A stretch of 64,000 bases of DNA from Paenibacillus sambharensis (GTDB lineage: Bacteria; Bacillota; Bacilli; Paenibacillales; Paenibacillaceae): NCBI RefSeq assembly GCF_003233845.1, contig NZ_QKRB01000058.1, positions 1-64,000 on the forward strand, read 5' to 3'. The notes under the pieces were generated by a model. That model was not told where the DNA came from. It ran no database searches and saw only the letters and a program-made list of their open reading frames with translations. Made by a program: the position numbers and the translations under genes. Shown in pieces: positions 61,537 through 64,000 of the stretch; within the stretch, counting starts at the first letter, position 1, and each line of letters begins with the position of its first letter.

Positions 61537-62292
61537 TTAAGCCGAAGGCTTCAGGTTCTCCCCATCACTGTCCTCAGCAGCTGCGAGCTGCTTGCGGTAG
61601 ACCAGCCTGGAGATCGAGATGCTGATCTCGTACAGCAGGAACAGCGGCACGATGACCATAATATCGGACAGGAAGTCCGGCGGGGTTACGGTTACAGCGA
61701 TAATTACAAGCACGAAGTATGCCAGCTTGCGGACCTTGGCCAGCTTCATCGGATTCAAGATGCCGAGCTTCGTCAGGAACATGACCACGGCCGGCATTTC
61801 GAACAGCAGCCCGAACGGCAGTGTCATGTGGATCATGAACGTGAAGTACTTCTGCGCCGTGTACATAATGGTGAAATCATCCGCGGCCATGTTTTGCATG
61901 AAGTGCAGTACCATCGGGAACAAGATAAAATAGCCAAACGATATCCCGACCAGGAACAGAATGCTGATCGCTGGAATGAACATCAGTGTGGACTTTCTGG
62001 CTTGATCCGGAACGGCCGGCTGAACGAACCTCCATACCTGATAAGCCGCGATTGGCAGGGTAACCGCTATGGCCACCACACCGGCAATCATGAAATACAC
62101 CCACAGAACATCGGAAGGGCCGAGCACGGCCAGCTTCTGATCCATTCCCCTTACCAGCCAGTCATAAATATCCCCGACATAGAGGAAGGCCGCTGCCATG
62201 GAGACCACAAAGGCAATCAGCGTCCGGATCAGCCTTGACCGCATTTCCTCCAGATGCCCGAATACATTCATGTCATTGGCGTTCTTATCCAT
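61537..62292 (-). CDS. tatC: Twin-arginine translocase subunit TatC
   Basis: This 251-residue membrane protein has six predicted helices and recognises twin-arginine signal peptides. The N-terminal motif FGHLEEMRSRLIRTLIAF is the conserved signal-binding region. FVQPAVPDQARKSTLMFIPA and SFGYFILFPMVLHFM follow. The C-terminal part includes the LAKVRKLAYFVLVIIAVTVTP pattern. The ATG is one base after the tatA stop, so translation is coupled. With tatA it forms the minimal TatAC system usual in Firmicutes, and its probable substrate is the adjacent PhoX-like protein. Confidence 0.96.
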   Translation of the reverse strand: MDKNANDMNVFGHLEEMRSRLIRTLIAFVVSMAAAFLYVGDIYDWLVRGMDQKLAVLGPSDVLWVYFMIAGVVAIAVTLPIAAYQVWRFVQPAVPDQARKSTLMFIPAISILFLVGISFGYFILFPMVLHFMQNMAADDFTIMYTAQKYFTFMIHMTLPFGLLFEMPAVVMFLTKLGILNPMKLAKVRKLAYFVLVIIAVTVTPPDFLSDIMVIVPLFLLYEISISISRLVYRKQLAAAEDSDGENLKPSA

Positions 62293-62293
62293 C

Positions 62294-62509
62294 TTACTTG
62301 TTAGGCAGCGCGGCCGTCTCTACCTTCTCCGCGTCCTTCTTCTTCTCGTCTTCGTCGTTACTTACAAGGCCTCGGGTGGCCGATTTGAACTCGCTCAGCG
62401 TGCGTCCAAACGCTTTGCCCAGCTCTGGAAGCTTGGATGGTCCAAAAATAATGAGTGCAATCACCAAAATCAGCAGCAGTCCAGGAATACCAATGGAACC
62501 GAATGGCAT
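62294..62509 (-). CDS. tatA: Twin-arginine translocase subunit TatA
   Basis: This 71-residue protein has one transmembrane helix ([19 protein letters not shown]), the conserved hinge [14 protein letters not shown] and an amphipathic helix ([14 protein letters not shown]). An acidic-basic tail follows. It forms the variable-size pore of the Tat pathway. GAGGAGAT precedes the ATG. It lies 125 bases after the PhoX-like gene, separated by a perfect hairpin, and directly before tatC. Confidence 0.95.
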   Translation of the reverse strand: MPFGSIGIPGLLLILVIALIIFGPSKLPELGKAFGRTLSEFKSATRGLVSNDEDEKKKDAEKVETAALPNK

Positions 62510-62542
62510 GATGTCATCTCCTCTTCATGAATGTGGATTAGA

Positions 62543-62571
62543 TACAGCCGCGAAAGCAGTTCGCGGCTGTA
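62543..62571 (-). terminator. Perfect 12-bp hairpin between phoX-like gene and tatA
   Basis: TACAGCCGCGAA (62543-62554) pairs perfectly with TTCGCGGCTGTA (62560-62571) around AGCAG. No strong T-run follows, so it may be a partial terminator or an mRNA-stability element that lowers tatAC relative to phoX. Confidence 0.6.
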
Positions 62572-62634
62572 AATGGTTAAACACAGTTAATAATCAGATT
62601 GGAGCAGTCAGGAGCAGCGGTTTGTGAAGCTTGC

Positions 62635-64000
62635 TTAGCCCAGCTTAAAGCCGGAAATCGCTACAACGCCACAGCGCGCGATTTTGTCGCCCGGACGGTG
62701 CGGCCATGTGCTCGTCGGGTTGTTCAGGTCCGTCGTCATTTCACCCGGATGCTGGATGGACAGGAACAGCGTCTGCTCATCCGGCGTGAAGAACGGGCCG
62801 GTCAGCTCGGAATGAACCGGGCCGGAGGCGAACTGCATCGCTACACCTTTGTTCGGTCCGACAGTCGGAATAACGAACAGGCCGTTGTTCATAAACGTTT
62901 TGTACACGCCCGTGTTATGGCTGCTCGTCGAGATATCCGTTACCACCCACAGGTTGCCGTTCGAATCGAACGCCAGGTTGTCCGGGGAGCTGAAGCCGGA
63001 TTGTCTGCCGCCAGCTGCGAAGATTTCGAAGTCGAACTCAAGCGCGCCGAGATCGTCGCCATTTTCGAAGATACGTGTAATATGACCATGGATGTTGCCA
63101 TGCTTGTCATTGTTCGTGTGGCAGATGAAGACCGTGTTATCGAAAGGAGAAATTTCAATATCCTCCGGACGGTCAGTTGGTGTGCCGCCAACGAGCATAG
63201 CCGCTTCATGGCAGTAAGTCACTACATCAGCCTGCGACTTGAATTTCTCCTTCATCTCAGGCGTGCCTTTCTCGAGCGCCTTCGTCACCGCTTCAATCGT
63301 CATCGGCAGCCATTTGCCCTTCTTCAGGTCCGCCACATACAGCGTGCCTTCCTCCAGCAGCTTCGCGTTACCGCGGCCCAGGGAGGCATTATATTTGCCA
63401 TTGCTGACAAATTTGTAGACACAAGCATCCTTCTTGTCATCGCCCATGTACACAACAACGCGTCCATCCTTCGCAACACCCATCGCCGTGTTCTCATGGT
63501 TGAAGCGGCCAAGTGCCGTATGCTTCTTCAGATACCCTTTGTCAAACGGATCAATCTCAATGACCCAGCCATAATGCGTATCCGGAAGCTTCGCTTCTTC
63601 CGCTGTATCCGAGAAGTTCTCTTCACAGGAGAGGACCGTGTTCCACAGCGTTACGCCGCCGGAACAGTTGGCAAATGTGCCCTGAACCGTTGTAGCACCG
63701 CTAACTGCCTTAGAACCTTTGGCCGGGCCCGTCAGCTCGAACTTGCTGTAGCCATTAATGCGGCGGGCATACTGGGAACGCGGATCCATTTTCCAAGTGC
63801 CGTTCGAATCGCGGTACACTTCAATAACAGACATACCCTGATAGTACAGAGCCTTATCAACCTGCTCCTTCGTCGGCTTGCCGTCAACATTGCCAATCTG
63901 GAAGAACGTTACATATTCATGGTTTGTTGCCAGCAGACCGCGCGAGCTGGAGCCTTGAAGCGGGAAGAAGGCATTATAATCGCAGCCCGAACCGAACTTC
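62635..64000 (-). CDS. PhoX-like (DUF839) secreted phosphatase, N-terminus beyond the window
   Basis: The frame continues unbroken to the window edge, upstream of ATG 63834, reading KFGSGCDYNAFFPLQG, then SSSRGLLATNHEYVTFF. This is the classical PhoX segment with the NHEY motif. Other PhoX features are TFANCSGGVTLWNTVLSCEE, GRFNHENTAMGVAKDGRVVV, ERPEDIEISP-like RPEDIEISPFDNTVF and FSSPDNLAFDSNGNLWVVTD. PhoX enzymes are calcium/iron alkaline phosphatases exported by Tat. The tatA and tatC genes directly downstream fit this. The signal peptide with twin arginines should lie outside the window. About 455 residues are visible. Confidence 0.92.
   Translation of the reverse strand, partial: KFGSGCDYNAFFPLQGSSSRGLLATNHEYVTFFQIGNVDGKPTKEQVDKALYYQGMSVIEVYRDSNGTWKMDPRSQYARRINGYSKFELTGPAKGSKAVSGATTVQGTFANCSGGVTLWNTVLSCEENFSDTAEEAKLPDTHYGWVIEIDPFDKGYLKKHTALGRFNHENTAMGVAKDGRVVVYMGDDKKDACVYKFVSNGKYNASLGRGNAKLLEEGTLYVADLKKGKWLPMTIEAVTKALEKGTPEMKEKFKSQADVVTYCHEAAMLVGGTPTDRPEDIEISPFDNTVFICHTNNDKHGNIHGHITRIFENGDDLGALEFDFEIFAAGGRQSGFSSPDNLAFDSNGNLWVVTDISTSSHNTGVYKTFMNNGLFVIPTVGPNKGVAMQFASGPVHSELTGPFFTPDEQTLFLSIQHPGEMTTDLNNPTSTWPHRPGDKIARCGVVAISGFKLG

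Noticed and set aside
61528-62238. Open frame of 236 codons antisense to tatC
   Set aside because: tatC is unmistakable on the other strand; the frame has no ribosome binding site.

Overview
The window reads as a chromosome segment of a spore-forming, moderately GC-rich Firmicute, most likely Paenibacillus. Supporting this are an H-type small acid-soluble spore protein gene, strong AGGAGG ribosome binding sites, a T-box leader, an S-layer-homology protein, Fnr-type sites (TGTGA-N6-TCACA), PerR-type regulators and cyoABCD. The genus is inferred from gene content only.

Layout. 0-1.4 kb: an intact IS3-family insertion sequence. 1.5-18 kb: a Gram-positive type IV pilus region in two blocks, pilB-pilT-pilC-pilin on the left and two minor prepilins plus a PilX-like protein on the right. 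Between them lie a giant secreted protein, sspH, a cell-wall amidase and an agr-like quorum-sensing locus. This agr locus encodes an AgrC-like membrane protein with no kinase domain, AgrB, a 40-residue AgrD-like peptide with Ser at the ring position, and a LytTR-only regulator. 18-21 kb: T-box-controlled ilvA, then about 1.2 kb of non-coding repeats. 21-33 kb: aldo/keto reductase, a ugtP-like glycolipid synthase overlapping an MFS gene, a DedA-like protein, several very small genes, an aromatic acid exporter, an AlkD-like protein, an iron-sulfur cluster repair protein behind an Fnr-type promoter, and a TetR/metallo-hydrolase pair.

33-45 kb: cyoABCD quinol oxidase, a DUF2935 protein, a catalase gene enclosed by two PerR-like genes and a degenerate response regulator, and an ABC-F ATPase gene whose ribosome binding site is buried in a hairpin. 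45-54 kb: GH27 alpha-galactosidase, an AT-rich patch with a broken lectin/solute-binding-protein junction, an SgrR/MFS divergent pair and an AraC regulator. 53.7-55.3 kb: a non-coding stretch packed with tandem repeats, an IS end relic and a hairpin array. 55.3-64 kb: NADH-oxidase-like gene with four Fnr/Rex-like sites, a large SLH-domain protein, tatC, tatA and a phoX-like gene cut by the window edge.

Three signals deserve most attention. First, the kinase-less agr/LytTR locus inside the pilus region. Second, two four-hairpin arrays (CCTGCA-N4-TGCAGG) 34 kb apart with the same 50/61/51 bp spacing. Third, the association of the IS and its relic with such hairpins. All family names are from pattern recognition by eye; no database search was run.
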